Of a stretch of DNA of 24,435 nt, positions 15,852 through 24,143 are shown piece after piece (position 1 is the stretch's first letter; each line of letters begins with the position of its first letter). Position numbers and translations under genes: made by a program. The notes under the pieces were generated by a model that saw only the letters and a list, made by a program, of their open reading frames with translations, did no database searches and was not told the origin of the DNA. The DNA is from an uncultured Lachnospiraceae bacterium (GTDB lineage Bacteria; Bacillota; Clostridia; Lachnospirales; Lachnospiraceae): positions 1-24,435 of the forward strand of contig CAJUGD010000045.1 of NCBI GenBank assembly GCA_910586205.1. The letters run 5' to 3'.

Positions 15852-16118
15852 TTACATCTCACCCAGTCCGCTCTCAATAGCCTGGCTGATAGTCTCCATG
15901 GCTGCTGCCTCGTCCTCGCCGTCGCAGATCAGAGTGATCTCTGTTCCTGACTTAATCCCCGCTGCCATAACATTCAGCACGCTCTTGGCAATGATTCTTT
16001 TCTCCCCACACTCAATCAAAACATCACACTTAAACTTCATTGCAGTCTGGGACAGAACCCCCGCAGGTCTTAAATGTAATCCGGACGGATTCACAACAGT
16101 CAATGTCTTACTAAGCAT
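15852..16118 (-). CDS. HPr-family phosphocarrier protein
   Basis: An 88-residue HPr. H15 in NPSGLHLRPAG is the residue phosphorylated by Enzyme I. S46 in AKSVLNVM matches the HPr-kinase site that drives CcpA-linked catabolite control in Firmicutes. The start at 16118 follows AGGAGAG; a longer frame to 16175 would add 19 residues and has no comparable site. It has its own strong promoter, and no Enzyme I gene adjoins it. It may serve PTS transport or purely regulatory signalling. Confidence 0.88.
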   Translation of the reverse strand: MLSKTLTVVNPSGLHLRPAGVLSQTAMKFKCDVLIECGEKRIIAKSVLNVMAAGIKSGTEITLICDGEDEAAAMETISQAIESGLGEM

Positions 16119-16190
16119 GTCACATCTCTCCTTTTTAATTATATTATAATCCCTCCAATCCATCCCTTCCGGCATGGATCTCTCATTAAA

Positions 16191-16219
16191 ATTTTATTAC
16201 AAATCCCGATATGTGTCAA
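16191..16219 (-). promoter_or_regulatory. Promoter for the HPr gene
   Basis: On the minus strand TTGACA (16214-16219), a 17-bp spacer and TAAAAT (16191-16196), a near-consensus SigA promoter about 70 bp upstream of the HPr start. Confidence 0.7.
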
Positions 16220-16282
16220 GCAAAAACACCAGATTTCCCAGCAATTTTCACAAGTAAGGTTACCCTCAGCGGACAGACAGCA

Positions 16283-16906
16283 TTACCGTTCACAGGCGCT
16301 GCGCCTGGAGAATATGCAGCCGCAATAATCCTGCCGGTAGAGCCCATATTTTCCTGACAGCTCCACAGACCTTCGATATCCGTCCTTTTTCTTAAAATCC
16401 GAGGGAAGATGCTTCACAGGATAGATCGTTTCCAAAAGCTCCCCAATCTCATTAAGCTTTTCTGCCTTCTTAAGAGGGCTGATAGTCAAGGTTGTGGTAA
16501 AATAATCATACCCGCCCTCTGCCGCCAGCCTTGCCGCTTCCTCCATTCTCAGACGATAGCAGCCCAGACAGCGCTCTCCTCCCTCCGGCTCCTGCTCCAG
16601 CCCTCTGGCCATGTCATAGAACTTTTCAGGTTCATATGGCCCTGCTTTTAAGTCAATCGGGTACTTTGCAGGCAATGCCTCCAGCAACCGTCTCTGCTCC
16701 GTCACCCGCTTTTCATATTCTTCCCTGGGTGATATGTTGGGATTATAGTAAAATACTGTAATCATAAAATACCGGGACAGATATTCCAGCACATAGCTGC
16801 TGCAGGGAGCGCAGCAGCTATGCAGAAAGAGCCGGGGAACCCGGCTCCTGCTCTCATTCTGCTTTATGATGGCTTCCAATTCTTTTTGATAATTTCTGCG
16901 GTTCAT
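16283..16906 (-). CDS. queH: Epoxyqueuosine reductase QueH
   Basis: A 207-residue QueH protein, which reduces epoxyqueuosine in tRNA to queuosine in the last step of that pathway. The Cys ligands are seen in HSCCAPCSS (C31, C32, C35), RCLGCYRLRM (C113, C116) and DYCGCIFS (C195, C197). FTTTLTISPLKK and HLPSDFKKKDGY are also typical. The length is normal for the family. The ribosome site is weak and purine-rich (GAGAGAAAGAG). It lies 37 bp after rpoD with a short terminator between, so expression probably depends on read-through. Confidence 0.92.
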   Translation of the reverse strand: MNRRNYQKELEAIIKQNESRSRVPRLFLHSCCAPCSSYVLEYLSRYFMITVFYYNPNISPREEYEKRVTEQRRLLEALPAKYPIDLKAGPYEPEKFYDMARGLEQEPEGGERCLGCYRLRMEEAARLAAEGGYDYFTTTLTISPLKKAEKLNEIGELLETIYPVKHLPSDFKKKDGYRRSVELSGKYGLYRQDYCGCIFSRRSACER

Positions 16907-16920
16907 CTCTTTCTCTCTCT

Positions 16921-16943
16921 AAAAAACTCCTGGTCTGCAGGAA
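16921..16943 (-). terminator. Compact terminator or attenuator between rpoD and queH
   Basis: Directly after the rpoD stop, the minus strand reads TTCCTG, a 5-base loop and CAGGAG, then six T. The stem is only 6 bp, so some read-through into queH is likely. Confidence 0.6.
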
Positions 16944-18074
16944 CTACAGAAAATCCCGAATCCGCTTGCTTCTCACCGGATTGCGCAGCTTCCGCAGCGC
17001 CTTAGCCTCAATCTGGCGGATTCTCTCACGGGTCACATTAAACTCCTTGCCAACCTCCTCTAAGGTCCTGGGATGGCCGTCCTCAAGGCCGAACCGAAGC
17101 ACAATCACCTGCCGCTCCCTCTCCTTTAAGTCACCTAACAAGGCATCTATGTGCTCTCTAAGCATCACTGACTCAACATTGCCCTCCGGAGTCACCACAT
17201 TATTATCCGCCACAAAATCACCCAGGTTGGAGTCATCTTCCTCACCAATGGGCGTCTCCAGAGAAGCCGGCTCCCTGGCGATCTGCATGATCTCCATCAC
17301 CTTCTCCTCTGACATCTCAAGAGCTTCTGCCAGCTCTGCCACTGACGGCTCATATCCCAACTCCAAAGTAAGCTTTCTCTGCATCTTGGACATCTTGTTG
17401 ATAGTCTCTACCATATGCACCGGTACACGGATGGTACGCGCCTGGTCTGCAAGAGCCCTGGTCACGGACTGCCGAATCCACCAAGTAGCATATGTACTCA
17501 GCTTATATCCTTTTGTATAATCGAATTTTTCCACGCCCTTGATCAGACCTAAATTCCCCTCCTGCACCAAGTCCAGAAAGCTCATGCCTCTGCCTGTATA
17601 GCGCTTGGCAATGCTGACCACCAGACGCAGGTTCGCCTCGATCAGCCGATCCTTTGCATGCTCGTCACCTTCTGCCTTCCTCTTGGCTAAAACCAGCTCC
17701 TCATCCGCGCTGAGCAAAGGCACTGTACCGATCTCCTTTAAATACATGCGCACTGGATCCTCTGTGCCGATCCCTTCCAAAAGGTCCACTGCATCCAGAT
17801 CAATATCCTCAGCTTCTTTTAAAAAGCTGTCATCCCCGACAAAATCATCATCATCCAGCAGGAGAGGATCCTCCGCCATAAGACTGTCATCAATCAGCGG
17901 GATCACATCCACCCGGCGCTCCTCCAGATAACTGTAGATCTGCTCCATCTGATCCGGAGTCAGGTTATCTCCTCTGAAGAAATCATTGATCTCCGCCACA
18001 TCTAATGCGTTATGCTTTGTTTTGGCAACTTCCACCAGCTTTTTCAGCTTTTCTAAAAAATTGTCTTTTTCCAC
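16944..18074 (-). CDS. rpoD: RNA polymerase primary sigma factor RpoD/SigA
   Basis: A 376-residue group 1 sigma factor. The N-terminal acidic region 1 includes a run of Asp near residues 64-80. Region 1.2 is DPVRMYLKEIGT. Region 2 includes NLRLVVSIAKRYTGRGM, the -10 recognition segment and STYATWWIRQ. Region 3 follows, and region 4 ends with TLEEVGKEFNVTRERIRQIE, which reads the -35 box. The start is GTG at 18074 after AAAGGA. It has its own promoter and is not next to dnaG, unlike in many Firmicutes. Confidence 0.97.
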   Translation of the reverse strand: MEKDNFLEKLKKLVEVAKTKHNALDVAEINDFFRGDNLTPDQMEQIYSYLEERRVDVIPLIDDSLMAEDPLLLDDDDFVGDDSFLKEAEDIDLDAVDLLEGIGTEDPVRMYLKEIGTVPLLSADEELVLAKRKAEGDEHAKDRLIEANLRLVVSIAKRYTGRGMSFLDLVQEGNLGLIKGVEKFDYTKGYKLSTYATWWIRQSVTRALADQARTIRVPVHMVETINKMSKMQRKLTLELGYEPSVAELAEALEMSEEKVMEIMQIAREPASLETPIGEEDDSNLGDFVADNNVVTPEGNVESVMLREHIDALLGDLKERERQVIVLRFGLEDGHPRTLEEVGKEFNVTRERIRQIEAKALRKLRNPVRSKRIRDFL

Positions 18075-18094
18075 AGGTAACGTCCTTTCACTTA

Positions 18095-18142
18095 AGGGTC
18101 ACTAAGCCTCTACTCAACTTATCATTATATATTAGTAACCCT
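18095..18142 (-). promoter_or_regulatory. Inverted repeat straddling the rpoD -10 box
   Basis: AGGGTCACTAA (18095-18105) and TTAGTAACCCT (18132-18142) are complementary at 10 of 11 positions. One arm lies in the -35/-10 spacer and the other in the early transcribed region, with the -10 between. Only one arm is transcribed, so a DNA-level operator fits better than an RNA hairpin. Confidence 0.4.
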
Positions 18143-18152
18143 CAAATTTCAA
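18124..18152 (-). promoter_or_regulatory. Promoter for rpoD
   Basis: On the minus strand TTGAAA (18147-18152), a 17-bp spacer and TATAAT (18124-18129), about 50 bp upstream of the rpoD start. Confidence 0.7.
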
Positions 18153-18165
18153 CAATTTTCTTTCT

Positions 18166-19098
18166 CTATTCTACAAATTTTTTCTTTTTTTCGCTCTTAG
18201 GCACATTTCGCCGGATTTCTATTCTTCTGTACAGATTTTCCAGATATACTTCTGTGTGGCTTCCCCCAAATTCTCCGTCCAAAACCCAATCTACCGGCTC
18301 ATCGCACCAAACCGTAAGGCGGCTTGTCTTAAATTTATATACAAGCTCATTTTTCTCATCCTTTAAAAGCAGGCTGGAAACAATCCCGCTGAGCTCTAAC
18401 GGCGTCTTGGGCATTCGGATCAAAAGAACCTCAAAAAGCCCGTCACACAACGACACATCCTGGTTCACCAGCCCCTTAAAGCCGCCTACACTGATGGTAT
18501 TCGTAATCATGCCAAAGATAAAATCCCCCTCATAGGTACATGTTTCGCATTCCACCTTCATAGAATAAGCTTTAATAGAAGAAAGGCTTTTGACTCCTTC
18601 CAGCACATATGCCTGATGTCCCAAAAGATTTTTCTTGTCCTGTGAGGTCAGATAGGAAACCTCTGTAAAGGCGCCGAAACCTGCCACATAGACAAAATAT
18701 CTTTCATTGCAGAAGCTTCCGATATCAATCAGGTAAGGTTCTCCGTTTACCGCTGCCTGAGCGGCTGCTGCCATCTGTTTGGGAATCTTTAGACTAGCTG
18801 CAAAATCATTGGTAGAACCGGCAGGAATATAGCCTAGCTGCGGCATCCTTTTAAGCTCCATCATGCCGGAAACAGTCTCATTCAGAGTACCGTCTCCTCC
18901 GCTGCACACAATCAGATCCATCTCCTCTCCCACCAAAGCCGCTGCCTGGGCCGCTTCTCCTGACTGCTGGGTAATGTGTATCTGCACCTGATAGCCTGCC
19001 TGGATAAAAATATTTAAAATCTCCAAAAGGCGGTTCTTAATCTGCCCTTTACCGGACTTGGGATTTATAATCAGCAGCATTTTTCTGTTTTTCTCCAT
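18166..19098 (-). CDS. Diacylglycerol/lipid kinase family protein (DgkB/YegS/BmrU type)
   Basis: A 310-residue soluble lipid kinase of the DAGK-catalytic family, which phosphorylates diacylglycerol or related lipids. The N-terminal domain has IINPKSGKG (10-18), the GGDGT nucleotide motif (67-71) and AGSTNDFA (93-100). The C-terminal beta-sandwich ends with a DGEFGG segment and a Lys-rich tail. GGAGGTGA precedes the ATG by 9 nt. It is 29 bp after mutY and probably cotranscribed with it. Whether it is the true diacylglycerol kinase of phospholipid turnover or a paralogue acting on another lipid cannot be told. Confidence 0.88.
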   Translation of the reverse strand: MEKNRKMLLIINPKSGKGQIKNRLLEILNIFIQAGYQVQIHITQQSGEAAQAAALVGEEMDLIVCSGGDGTLNETVSGMMELKRMPQLGYIPAGSTNDFAASLKIPKQMAAAAQAAVNGEPYLIDIGSFCNERYFVYVAGFGAFTEVSYLTSQDKKNLLGHQAYVLEGVKSLSSIKAYSMKVECETCTYEGDFIFGMITNTISVGGFKGLVNQDVSLCDGLFEVLLIRMPKTPLELSGIVSSLLLKDEKNELVYKFKTSRLTVWCDEPVDWVLDGEFGGSHTEVYLENLYRRIEIRRNVPKSEKKKKFVE

Positions 19099-19127
19099 GC
19101 CAAATGCTCACCTCCCTTTCATTATCC

Positions 19128-20192
19128 TCACTTTATCAGCTTTGTATACCTGCTAAACGCATTGGGTAAAGGATAAATCGTCTTTAATTCCTCCTTTTTC
19201 GCTGCAATCAGCCCTTTTGGCAGTTCTCCTTCCACTTTGATCCGGTATCCGATCATATGCCACTCTACATGGGAAAATATATGCTTTGCGTCCGGAAGCT
19301 GTTCAATCGAAACCACCTGATCCTCTTTCAGATGAAACACTTGACAAAGCTGCTTCTGATTCCAATGGCCCTCTGCATTGGGAAGCTCATAGAGAGAAGC
19401 CAAAAGCCCTGTATCCTCCCGCCTGCACAGTCCCACCAAATCTTTATGCTCCAAAATACACACGGTCCGCTTTTCTATCTTTTTCTTCTTTGGCGGCGCT
19501 TTTATCGGAAGCTCACAAGCCAGCCCTGACTCTCTGGCAAGACAAATCCGGCTGACAGGGCACTCCCCGCATTTAGGAATTCCGCCCGGAACACAGACCG
19601 TCTCTCCTAGTTCCATCAGACCCTGGTTAAAATCTCCCGCCTCCCCTTTCGGCATCACTCTTTTCAGCAGGTCCTCTGCCTTTTTTTTCACGGAGGACTT
19701 TCCGATATCCTCCCTGCTTGCAAGAATTCGGGAAAGAACCCGCAGTACATTTCCATCCACTGCCGGAACATCCTCCCCAAAAACTATAGACGCTATTGCG
19801 CCCGCAGTATAACAGCCGATTCCCGGTAATTTTTTAAGTTCCTGATATTGGGGCGGCATAACGCCGTCATATTCCCTGACAATCACGTCTGCCGCCTTCT
19901 TCAGATTCCTTGCCCGATTATAATATCCCAGCCCCTCCCACAGTTTCATCAGCCTGTCATCTTCCACTGCCGCTAACGCCGCCACGTCTGGCAGCTCCTT
20001 CATAAACCGGTCGAAATACGGCTTCACCGCTTCAATCCGGGTCTGCTGCAGCATAATCTCAGAAACCCATACCTTATAAGGATTAGGCTCTATCCTCCAC
20101 GGCAAATCCCTTTTATTCTCTTTATACCATGCCAAAAGAGGAGCTGACATTCTCTCGAGACGAGCTTCCTCTGTCAAAGGCCCTTTCTCCAT
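19128..20192 (-). CDS. mutY: Adenine DNA glycosylase MutY
   Basis: A 354-residue MutY that removes adenine paired with 8-oxoguanine. The start at 20192 follows GGGAGG with 5 nt spacing; an upstream ATG at 20237 lacks support and would overlap birA. E45 in VSEIMLQQT and D146 in AVDGNVLR are the catalytic residues. The helix-hairpin-helix is LPGIGCYTAGAIA (122-134). The iron-sulfur ligands are C200, C208, C211 and C217 (C-x7-C-x2-C-x5-C). The C-terminal third is the NUDIX-like 8-oxoguanine sensing domain. It sits between birA and the lipid-kinase gene with about 30 bp on each side. Confidence 0.95.
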   Translation of the reverse strand: MEKGPLTEEARLERMSAPLLAWYKENKRDLPWRIEPNPYKVWVSEIMLQQTRIEAVKPYFDRFMKELPDVAALAAVEDDRLMKLWEGLGYYNRARNLKKAADVIVREYDGVMPPQYQELKKLPGIGCYTAGAIASIVFGEDVPAVDGNVLRVLSRILASREDIGKSSVKKKAEDLLKRVMPKGEAGDFNQGLMELGETVCVPGGIPKCGECPVSRICLARESGLACELPIKAPPKKKKIEKRTVCILEHKDLVGLCRREDTGLLASLYELPNAEGHWNQKQLCQVFHLKEDQVVSIEQLPDAKHIFSHVEWHMIGYRIKVEGELPKGLIAAKKEELKTIYPLPNAFSRYTKLIK

Positions 20193-20223
20193 GAAAACCT
20201 CCCTGGTTCTGTTCCCGTCCCCC

Positions 20224-21201
20224 CTACACATATCCATAAATCCCTCGAACAGAAACCTCCCCCGAGATCACAGTCCGCACCATGCCCCCTGTCTCCACCA
20301 AAAGCTCGCCTTTCTCATTAATCCCCTGGGAAATCCCCATATATCCTCCGTCAAGAGCCAGCACCTTTACCTCTCGTCCCCGGTTCACCAGCCTTTCGTT
20401 ATATTCCTCCATAAGAAATCGAAGATCCCCTGACTTTAAAAACTGTTCATAATAAAACTCCCACGCCTCTGCCACTGCTGCGGCCAAGACCGCCCGCTTT
20501 ACCTTTTTTTGGGTACTCAAATACAGAGACGTAGCCAAATCCCTGATTTCCTCCGGAAATTCCTCTGTCCCCACATTAATGCCAATCCCTACCACCACAT
20601 AATGAATACATTCCATCTCTGTACTCATCTCCGTAAGGATTCCGCACACCTTTTTCCCCTCTATCACCACATCATTGGGCCACTTAATCTGACCGTCAAC
20701 CCCGGTCACCCGGCTGATGCCCTTCTCCACTGCCATAGCTGCCACCAGGGTCAGCATAGAAGCACACTCCGGCGGGAAATCCGGCCGCAGCAATAAGCTC
20801 ATCCATACGCCTGTCCCCTTTTCGGAGATCCAGGTCCGGCCTCTCCGTCCCTTTCCCGCGCTCTGCTCCGCTGCAGCTACCAAAGTTCCGTCAGGAGCCC
20901 CTTTTTCTGCCTGCCGCTTTGCCTCCTCATTGGTAGAGTCCACCTGCTCCAAAAATACCAGGTTATGTCCCACCCATCTGGTATTCAAAAGGCTGCGAAG
21001 CTCCGCGCCGGTAAACACATCTCCGCTGTCCCCCAGACGGTAGCCCCGGTTGCGCTTTGCCTCAATCTCATATCCGTCCTCCTGAAGCTGCCGGATCACC
21101 TTCCACACCGCAGTTCTGGATACCCCAAAAGTTTCACACAGTTCCTGTCCTGATACATAGTCCGGCGCTGCCTTTAATAGTTTTATGATTTCCGTCTTCA
21201 C
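20224..21201 (-). CDS. birA: Bifunctional biotin repressor / biotin-protein ligase BirA
   Basis: A 325-residue class II biotin ligase. The N-terminal winged helix (VSGQELCETFGVSRTAVWKVI, about 16-36) gives the repressor function. The catalytic core has GKGRRGR (116-122, biotinyl-AMP binding) and KWPNDV (173-178), and a C-terminal SH3-like domain follows. It joins biotin to carrier proteins such as acyl-CoA carboxylase subunits. The start is GTG at 21201, with GGAGG 5 nt upstream inside the end of the preceding small gene. The stop of that gene is only 2 nt away, which indicates translational coupling. No biotin-synthesis gene is nearby. Confidence 0.95.
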   Translation of the reverse strand: MKTEIIKLLKAAPDYVSGQELCETFGVSRTAVWKVIRQLQEDGYEIEAKRNRGYRLGDSGDVFTGAELRSLLNTRWVGHNLVFLEQVDSTNEEAKRQAEKGAPDGTLVAAAEQSAGKGRRGRTWISEKGTGVWMSLLLRPDFPPECASMLTLVAAMAVEKGISRVTGVDGQIKWPNDVVIEGKKVCGILTEMSTEMECIHYVVVGIGINVGTEEFPEEIRDLATSLYLSTQKKVKRAVLAAAVAEAWEFYYEQFLKSGDLRFLMEEYNERLVNRGREVKVLALDGGYMGISQGINEKGELLVETGGMVRTVISGEVSVRGIYGYV

Positions 21202-21203
21202 GG

Positions 21204-21509
21204 CTACCTCCGAATCGTAATGGCGCTGACAATACCGATCAATACCAAAACTCCTGCCAGCACACACAAGAAAATACCGCCCATCTTCCTCTTTTTGTCT
21301 CTTTTGCTGTTCTTCAGCTTGTACCAGCCGCTGACGCCGTTTAAAAGCCCCGCCAGCCAGAAGATTACCGGAAACAGTATCTGATTCCTTTCTGGGTCTA
21401 AAAATGCCAGAACCTCACACACTACAGCCAAAATCCCCACTGCAATATGTAAAAGGTCCAGCATCATCGCCTCGCCGCGCAGGTTCCGCTTCTTATCCTG
21501 AATCGCCAT
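21204..21509 (-). CDS. Small membrane protein of unknown function
   Basis: A 101-residue protein with three hydrophobic segments (about 17-37, 45-61 and 79-98) separated by a basic loop (KLKNSKRDKKRK). AGGAG lies 6 nt before the ATG. It lies 9 bp after argF and 2 bp before birA, so it is part of that transcript. I do not recognise a function; it resembles short uncharacterised membrane proteins of Lachnospiraceae. Confidence 0.75.
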   Translation of the reverse strand: MAIQDKKRNLRGEAMMLDLLHIAVGILAVVCEVLAFLDPERNQILFPVIFWLAGLLNGVSGWYKLKNSKRDKKRKMGGIFLCVLAGVLVLIGIVSAITIRR

Positions 21510-21518
21510 GCCTCTCTC

Positions 21519-22508
21519 CTATCCTGCAAGAGTAGCAGCCATTACCGCTTTGATCGTATGCATTCTGTTCTCCGCCTCATCAAACACTTTAGACTGAGAC
21601 GACTCAAATACCTCGTCTGTCACTTCCATCTCCGTAATCCCAAACCGTTCTCCCATCTCTTTGCCGATCTTTGTCTTCAGATCATGGAAGGCCGGCAGAC
21701 AGTGCAGAAAAATCGCTTTGTCCCCTGCACTTTCCATCACCTCTTTTGTCACCCGGTATGGAGTCAGCTCCTTAATCCGCTCCTCCCATACTGCATCCGG
21801 CTCACCCATGGATACCCATACATCCGTGTATACCACATCTGCCCCCTTGACTCCTTCTGCCACATTCTCTGTCAAGGCAACGCTTCCCCCGGAAAGTTCT
21901 GCATACTCCCTGCACTGTGCAGTCAGGTTCTGGTTAGGGAAATACTTCTTCGGCGCACATGCCACAAAGTCCATGCCCAGCTTGGCACAGCCTACCATAA
22001 GGGAATTGCCCATATTATAACGCGCATCCCCCATGTAAACCAGCTTAATGCCCTTCAGCCTTCCAAAATGTTCCCGGATGGTCAGCATGTCCGCTAGGAT
22101 CTGAGTAGGATGATACTCATTGGTCAGACCGTTCCACACCGGAACCCCGGCATATTTTGCAAGCTCCTCCACAATCTCCTGCCCATATCCCCGGTATTCG
22201 ATCCCGTCATAAATCCGCCCTAACACCCGCGCCGTGTCTGCAATACTCTCCTTCTTTCCGATCTGAGAGCCTGACGGATCCAGATATGTGCTCCCCATCC
22301 CCAGATCATGAGCAGCCACCTCAAACGAACACCGGGTCCTGGTGCTGGTCTTTTCAAAAATCAATGCAATATTCTTGCCTCTGCAGATCTCCGTAAAAAT
22401 CCCTGCCTTTTTCTTTGCCTTCAGATCCTGTGCTAAATCAAGCAGATATAAAATCTCCTCTGCCGTAAAATCCTTTAATGTCAAAAAACTCCGTCCTTTT
22501 AAGTTCAT
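21519..22508 (-). CDS. argF: Ornithine carbamoyltransferase
   Basis: A 329-residue anabolic-type ornithine carbamoyltransferase, joining carbamoyl phosphate and ornithine to give citrulline in arginine synthesis. The start at 22508 follows GGAGGAG with 5 nt spacing. The frame is open for 56 further codons upstream, but that part contains no ribosome site of this quality and runs through the upstream terminator. STRTR (55-59) and HPTQ (133-136) bind carbamoyl phosphate. SMGEP (233-237) contacts ornithine, and HCLP (269-272) has the catalytic Cys. No other arginine gene adjoins it, so an arginine-deiminase-type catabolic role is possible but less likely. Confidence 0.94.
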   Translation of the reverse strand: MNLKGRSFLTLKDFTAEEILYLLDLAQDLKAKKKAGIFTEICRGKNIALIFEKTSTRTRCSFEVAAHDLGMGSTYLDPSGSQIGKKESIADTARVLGRIYDGIEYRGYGQEIVEELAKYAGVPVWNGLTNEYHPTQILADMLTIREHFGRLKGIKLVYMGDARYNMGNSLMVGCAKLGMDFVACAPKKYFPNQNLTAQCREYAELSGGSVALTENVAEGVKGADVVYTDVWVSMGEPDAVWEERIKELTPYRVTKEVMESAGDKAIFLHCLPAFHDLKTKIGKEMGERFGITEMEVTDEVFESSQSKVFDEAENRMHTIKAVMAATLAG

Positions 22509-22545
22509 AAAAACTCCTCCATTCTTCATACTCCTCAATATGTAT

Positions 22546-22574
22546 AACTTACTATAAGGGACAATCCCTGTCAA
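22546..22574 (-). promoter_or_regulatory. Possible promoter for argF operon
   Basis: A perfect TTGACA (22569-22574) on the minus strand is followed after 17 bp by a poor TAAGTT. A GGGA/TCCC inverted repeat abuts the -35. The weak -10 leaves this call tentative. Confidence 0.35.
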
Positions 22575-22592
22575 GCTTAAAAAGAAGCAAAA

Positions 22593-22632
22593 AAGCCATC
22601 TCTGCCCGCTGCTTCCAGGCCGAAAATGGCTT
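22593..22632 (-). terminator. Terminator after the SPFH gene
   Basis: On the minus strand AAGCCAT pairs with ATGGCTT and runs into TTTTTTGC, 22 bp after the SPFH stop. Confidence 0.65.
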
Positions 22633-22653
22633 CCTTTCTTTATAACTTTGTCT

Positions 22654-23580
22654 TTATTTTTCTTTTCCGACTTCAACGGCTGCCTTCACAAGCCCTGCAA
22701 TCCCCTGAAGCTCTGAAGGGATAATGATCTTGGTAGCTCTGCCGTCAGCCGCCGCCATAAAGGCTTCTAAGCTCTTTAACCGCAGCACCGCCTCGTCGGC
22801 TCCCGCCTCCTTCAGATACCGGATACCATTGGCATTGGCCTGCTGTACCTTCATAATGGCCTCTGCCTCACCTTCTGCCTCCTTGATCCGCTTCTCCTTC
22901 TCTGCCTCCGCGTGAAGAATCGCTGCCTGCTTATCTGCCTCTGCGTCCAGAATAGCAGATTCCTTCTTACCTTCTGCAACCAGAATGGTGGACTTTTTCT
23001 CACCTTCCGCTCTGAGAATGGCCTCACGCCGCTCTCTCTCTGCCTTCATCTGCTTCTCCATGGCATCCTGGATGGCTGCCGGCGGGATAATGTTCTTAAG
23101 CTCCACCCGGTTTACCTTAATGCCCCATGGGTCTGTAGCCACATCAAGAGAGGCCCGCATCTTGGTATTGATTGTCTCTCTGGAAGTCAGGGTCTGGTCT
23201 AACTCCAGATCACCGATAATATTCCTAAGGGTAGTTGCAGTCAGGTTCTCAATGGCCATAATAGGATTCTCCACGCCATAAGCAAACAGCTTCGGATCCG
23301 TGATCTGGAAAAATACTACCGTGTCAATACGCATGGTAACATTATCCTTAGTAATCACCGGCTGAGGCGCAAAATCCACTACCTGTTCCTTTAACACCAC
23401 CTTTTTGGCCACCCGGTCAATAAAAGGCAGAAGGAAATGGATCCCCACATGCCAGGTTCCCAGGTAAGCGCCTAACCGCTCCACCACCAAAGCATTGGCC
23501 TGGGGTACAATCCGGACACAAGATACCAGCACTACCAGAATAATAATCAGCAGAATCAAAAAAATAATGAACATTTCCAT
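22654..23580 (-). CDS. SPFH/band 7 (stomatin-like, QmcA-type) membrane protein
   Basis: A 308-residue membrane-anchored SPFH protein. One N-terminal transmembrane helix (about 3-24) precedes the band 7 domain (about 25-180, with VPQANALVVERLG and a QTLTSRETIN segment). A long Ala/Glu/Lys coiled coil follows at about 175-245, with repeated ILxAEGxK units. Such proteins form flotillin-like membrane scaffolds. GGAGGAAG precedes the ATG. It is 13 bp after nfeD; the SPFH-NfeD pair is a known association. Confidence 0.92.
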   Translation of the reverse strand: MEMFIIFLILLIIILVVLVSCVRIVPQANALVVERLGAYLGTWHVGIHFLLPFIDRVAKKVVLKEQVVDFAPQPVITKDNVTMRIDTVVFFQITDPKLFAYGVENPIMAIENLTATTLRNIIGDLELDQTLTSRETINTKMRASLDVATDPWGIKVNRVELKNIIPPAAIQDAMEKQMKAERERREAILRAEGEKKSTILVAEGKKESAILDAEADKQAAILHAEAEKEKRIKEAEGEAEAIMKVQQANANGIRYLKEAGADEAVLRLKSLEAFMAAADGRATKIIIPSELQGIAGLVKAAVEVGKEK

Positions 23581-23593
23581 ATCTTACTTCCTC

Positions 23594-24034
23594 CTACAAC
23601 TTCTCAACAATCAGCTTTACACCTTGAATCTCCTTGATCTCCACCATGGTTCCCACCGGATAGGTATCATCAGGCTCCTTGGTCCTTGCGGTCCACTCCT
23701 GCCCTGCCACAACCACGCTTCCGGTTCCCAGATCATTGTTAATCTGGGCCGTAACCCTGGCTTTGCTTCCTACCAGGCCGTCCGCATTGGTCTTGATCGT
23801 CTGGCTGTTCACATACTTAGCCGCCAAGGGCCTGGTGAGAAACAAAAGCAAGAACGACACAATCACAAATGCAGCCAGCTGAACCTCAATGCTGGTATCA
23901 AACAAGGAGAACAGAAACGCTACAATCGCTCCCCCGGCAAACCATACCGTAGTCAGCGCCATAGTCCCAATCTCAATCCCTACCAGCGCCACAAATGCAA
24001 TCAGCCAGTATATGGGAATAGGTATTGATATCAT
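23594..24034 (-). CDS. NfeD family protein (short form)
   Basis: A 146-residue short NfeD. Two or three N-terminal membrane helices occupy about 6-68, and a C-terminal OB-fold (about 78-146, with DGLVGSKARVTAQI and VEIKEIQGVKLIVEKL) follows. It lacks the ClpP-like protease half found in long NfeD. GGAGG precedes the ATG. It is the first gene of a two-gene unit with the SPFH protein and should bind it in the membrane. Confidence 0.9.
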   Translation of the reverse strand: MISIPIPIYWLIAFVALVGIEIGTMALTTVWFAGGAIVAFLFSLFDTSIEVQLAAFVIVSFLLLFLTRPLAAKYVNSQTIKTNADGLVGSKARVTAQINNDLGTGSVVVAGQEWTARTKEPDDTYPVGTMVEIKEIQGVKLIVEKL

Positions 24035-24088
24035 CCTTCCTACCTCCTTTTTGAAAAAACCTCCACCTTAAGATTATCTGTAAAGACT

Positions 24089-24117
24089 ATTATACTATAT
24101 TTTGAGGAAGGTTACAA
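24089..24117 (-). promoter_or_regulatory. Promoter for the nfeD-SPFH operon
   Basis: On the minus strand TTGTAA (24112-24117), a 17-bp spacer and TATAAT (24089-24094), about 55 bp before nfeD. Confidence 0.6.
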
Positions 24118-24143
24118 TGGTGTTAGAAAAATGTAATATTTTC

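Noticed and set aside
22509..22676. A 56-residue N-terminal extension of argF
   Set aside because: It crosses the SPFH terminator and -35 region, and the strong GGAGGAG precedes the internal ATG.
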